Source: Actinomyces sp. UMB0138
GTDB taxonomy: Bacteria; Bacillota; Negativicutes; Veillonellales; Veillonellaceae
Assembly (NCBI RefSeq): GCF_002849225.1
Contig: NZ_PKMC01000003.1
Span: forward strand, 62,001 to 126,000
Length of the DNA stretch: 64,000 bases
Direction of reading: 5' to 3'
In this document: piece after piece, positions 61,994 through 64,000 of the stretch
Layout: every line of letters begins with the position of its first letter
How positions within the stretch are numbered: position 1 is the stretch's first letter
Notes under the pieces: model-generated
Database searches by the model: none
Told to the model about the DNA's origin: nothing
What the model saw: only the letters and a program-made list of their open reading frames with translations
Program-made: the position numbers and the translations under genes

Positions 61994-61999
61994 ATAATA
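61994..61999 (-). promoter_or_regulatory. -10 box of leaderless wecB
   Basis: TATTAT, then GTGATT, then ATG 61987 on the minus strand. Confidence 0.55.
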
Positions 62000-62022
62000 C
62001 AATGCTCCTCAGTACTTACTTA

Positions 62023-62054
62023 TTGACTGTTTTTAACACCCAAATAGGTATAAT
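62023..62054 (+). promoter_or_regulatory. Promoter upstream of the plus-strand glycosyltransferases
   Basis: Consensus -10 TATAAT at 62049-62054. A TTGACT at 62023-62028 is 20 bp away, longer than the usual 17-18, so the -35 assignment is weak. It lies in the most AT-rich part of the glycan locus. Confidence 0.5.
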
Positions 62055-62102
62055 TCACCTGTTGCAATTACTATATTAATTTTCCATTTAAAGAGGTTTA
62101 TT

Positions 62103-63191
62103 TTGAGCGCATCGATGATATTCCACGCTCCATACCCCATGGAGCTTAACCCAACTTCAGCATCCAGATTGCGCCCTCTGCGAATGCGTGAAGCTTTCAA
62201 GCAAATAGGCTATGACGTGGTAGATCTTTCCGGCAGCACCCCACAACGGAAAGCCAGCATGAAGCACCTAAAGGAGCTATTGAGATCAGGAAAAAAGCCG
62301 GACTTTTTATATAGCGAAAATTCTACACAACCGAATGTTTTTTCCACAACGATTCGGGACGGCTTCGCCCCCACATTGGACACCCGCATAATGCGGATGG
62401 CCAATAACTCGAAAATCCCGGTCGGAATGTTTTATCGAGATATTTATTGGAAATTCTCATCAGAAAAAAACGGCCTGCTCGCCCGGCTATCCCCTACCTT
62501 CCACAAGCTAGACATGAAAGGGTACTTGAAAGCACACACGCATTTCTTCCTGCCCTCAGAGCAAATGGCGGAGTACCTGGATCTGCCGGAAAAAACTAGC
62601 TATTCCGCGCTGCCTCCGGCCGGGGACTCCAACCAAGTCTTACCGTTGCCAGACTCCGCTCTGACACTCTTCTATGTAGGCGGTATCGGCGCACACTACA
62701 AGCTGAATGCATTCATAGATGCGGCAAGGTCGATACCGCAAATTCGGGTAAATCTTGTCACCAGAAAGAAGCAATGGGACGAAGCCATAGCTTCCTACCC
62801 CACCTTCCAGTCGCCCCAAATTCATCCATATCACCTAAACGCCAACGAGCTAGATGATCTTTACGCACAAAGCCACATTGGAGTGTTGGCGGTTGAGCCT
62901 TCGGACTATCGCCGCTTCGCAGTGCCTCTAAAGCTCTTCGAGTACCTTTCCAGGGGCCGACCGATCCTGGTGACGGAGGGAACCGAAGCTGCCCGGATAG
63001 TTAGTAGTTTTAATGCCGGCTGGGTTGTCCCGTACACGGCGGAGGCTATTGCCGCTACTTTGCGGCGGTTGCAGGGTAATCGTGCCGAGGTTCAAGCCAA
63101 GGCAGCCAACGCGGTCTCGGCTGCGAAGGTAAATACCTGGGCTGACCGGGCTCGCACGGTAGCCGATACGCTAACCGGGAAGAGTAAGTAG
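62103..63191 (+). CDS. Glycosyltransferase (GT-B fold, GT4/GT1-like)
   Basis: Protein of 362 aa. The N-terminal half starts MIFHAPYPMELNPTSASRLRPLRMREAFKQIGYDVVDLS. The C-terminal donor half has LTLFYVGGIGAHYKLNAFIDAARSIP and FAVPLKLFEYLSRGRPILVTEGTEAARIV, the usual GT-B nucleotide-sugar region. GAGG precedes TTG 62103 by about five bases; ATG 62115 is an alternative. Codon use in the first 600 bases is clearly more A/T-rich than in neighbours, suggesting a transferred gene. The next gene follows without a gap. Confidence 0.82.
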   Translation: MSASMIFHAPYPMELNPTSASRLRPLRMREAFKQIGYDVVDLSGSTPQRKASMKHLKELLRSGKKPDFLYSENSTQPNVFSTTIRDGFAPTLDTRIMRMANNSKIPVGMFYRDIYWKFSSEKNGLLARLSPTFHKLDMKGYLKAHTHFFLPSEQMAEYLDLPEKTSYSALPPAGDSNQVLPLPDSALTLFYVGGIGAHYKLNAFIDAARSIPQIRVNLVTRKKQWDEAIASYPTFQSPQIHPYHLNANELDDLYAQSHIGVLAVEPSDYRRFAVPLKLFEYLSRGRPILVTEGTEAARIVSSFNAGWVVPYTAEAIAATLRRLQGNRAEVQAKAANAVSAAKVNTWADRARTVADTLTGKSK

Positions 63192-64000
63192 ATGCGCGTC
63201 GCCTACACCGTGGGCATCAGTAAGTGCCCTCCGACTTACTTCACTGTCCAGCACGCGGAGTTGATGGACAATGATGCTGCTCTATTTGGGTTGGTACTCG
63301 AAAAACACGACGCTTCGATTTCTATCCCATTCAAGGCGGCTGTTCCATCGATAGGTGGGCGTCTTCCTTTCCGAATGCGCGAATATTTAGAGCCCGCCTT
63401 TTTGCCTCATCTTTCCAACATGATTCGAAGGTGGCACCCAGATATCATCCACCAGCACTTCGGGGTGTGGTCTCGGCCTGCTGCCAGAGCCGCCCGGAAG
63501 TCTGGCATCCCTATGGTGGTAACCCTGCACGGTTTTGATGTTTTCCTGCGGTTAGCCCCACCTAGCACCCTTATGCAAAGGTGGCACCACCTGAACTTCG
63601 ATACGGCCACTTCCACTGCCGCTAAGGTATTGCCGGTCAGTAAGTTCCTAGCTGACAAGGCTGCCCAGGCCGGCGTGAAAAAGAAGAAGATTCACGTCCA
63701 CTACCAGGGCATCAACACGGATTTCTTCACCCCGCCCTCACAACCTGTTGAAAATGAAGTTCCCACTATTTTGCACGTGGGCGCCATCAGCGAGGCAAAA
63801 GGCATCCCCCGCCTACTTGCGGCATCGGCACTTATCGAGGACGAATTCCCCCACCAATTACAGCTGGTGGGGGCCGGCCCACTGGTTGGCTTCGTGAAGG
63901 ACTTTGCCCGTTCTCACCCCCAAGTGCACTACCTGGGCAGCCAGAGTCGCCTCGGCGTGCGCGAGGCCATGCGGGCGGCAGATATTTTCGTCCTCGCAAC
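63192..64000 (+). CDS. Glycosyltransferase family 4 (3' end beyond the window)
   Basis: The open frame starts at ATG 63192, directly after the previous stop (63189-63191), and continues past base 64000; 269 residues are visible. Features: an N-terminal domain with PDIIHQHFGVWSRPAARAARKSGIPMVVTLHGFDVFL, then VLPVSKFLADKAAQAGV, HYQGINTDFF, ILHVGAISEAKGIPRLLAA and the beginning of the donor site. These are standard GT4 marks. Cotranscribed with the preceding glycosyltransferase. Confidence 0.88.
   Translation, partial: MRVAYTVGISKCPPTYFTVQHAELMDNDAALFGLVLEKHDASISIPFKAAVPSIGGRLPFRMREYLEPAFLPHLSNMIRRWHPDIIHQHFGVWSRPAARAARKSGIPMVVTLHGFDVFLRLAPPSTLMQRWHHLNFDTATSTAAKVLPVSKFLADKAAQAGVKKKKIHVHYQGINTDFFTPPSQPVENEVPTILHVGAISEAKGIPRLLAASALIEDEFPHQLQLVGAGPLVGFVKDFARSHPQVHYLGSQSRLGVREAMRAADIFVLA

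Noticed and set aside
1..64000. CRISPR arrays, IS elements, prophage and tRNA genes
   Set aside because: I found no regularly spaced repeats, transposase or phage genes, and no T-loop signature other than that of tmRNA.

Overview
This 64 kb window comes from the chromosome of a high-GC Gram-positive bacterium. Gene content and order point to an actinobacterium, probably family Actinomycetaceae; I cannot name the genus. The evidence is a set of mycobacterial-type gene blocks (named by M. tuberculosis order): a DUF2342 protein, an Rv3196-like protein, uvrD2 and nudC; murI, an Rv1339-like hydrolase, rph and rdgB; pncB, clpS and DUF2017; adnA-adnB; DUF3107, a ferritin-like protein and a DEAD-box helicase. 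A short Tad/Flp pilus operon, a tmRNA tag ending in ALAA and many leaderless promoters fit the same group. I see no rRNA, tRNA, IS element, prophage or CRISPR array.

Layout. 1-5.2 kb: end of a PKD-like secreted protein, DUF2342 and ThiF-like proteins, UvrD2. 5.2-14.5 kb: NudC, RNase PH, RdgB, an MBL phosphodiesterase-like enzyme, MurI, DUF2017, ClpS, PncB, a TIM-barrel isomerase, an SF2 helicase and DUF3039. 14.6-25 kb: HU, then ssrA (tmRNA), smpB, an M23 peptidase, ftsX, ftsE, prfB and a seven-gene Tad pilus operon, all on the minus strand. The Tad operon includes a 58-residue pilin gene. 25-36 kb: a kinase-fold protein, a 68-aa protein with a clear promoter, the AdnAB helicase-nuclease, DUF3107, a ferritin-like protein, a DEAD-box RNA helicase and a PHP phosphoesterase. 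36-46 kb: aminopeptidase P, an oligopeptide ABC importer and an amino-acid permease. 46-51 kb: a glycerol module (SorC-type regulator, GlpD, GlpK) with a PlsC-type acyltransferase and a Nei-type glycosylase. 51-56 kb: MgtE, then SdaC-SdaA for serine uptake and deamination. 56-64 kb: an orphan DNA methyltransferase, then a surface-glycan locus (asparagine-synthetase-like protein, flippase, three glycosyltransferases, UDP-GlcNAc 2-epimerase) cut off by the window end.

Three genome-scale patterns stand out. (1) The 7-mer GAGGGCG and its complement occur about 80 times by my count, several-fold above composition expectation, in genes and spacers and on both strands. This looks like an uptake-sequence, Chi-like or protein-binding word. 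(2) At least a dozen genes have a TAnnnT-like -10 box 6-7 nt before the start codon, so they are probably leaderless. (3) Five of ten convergent gene pairs interlock their stop codons in one CTAG or CTAA tetranucleotide.
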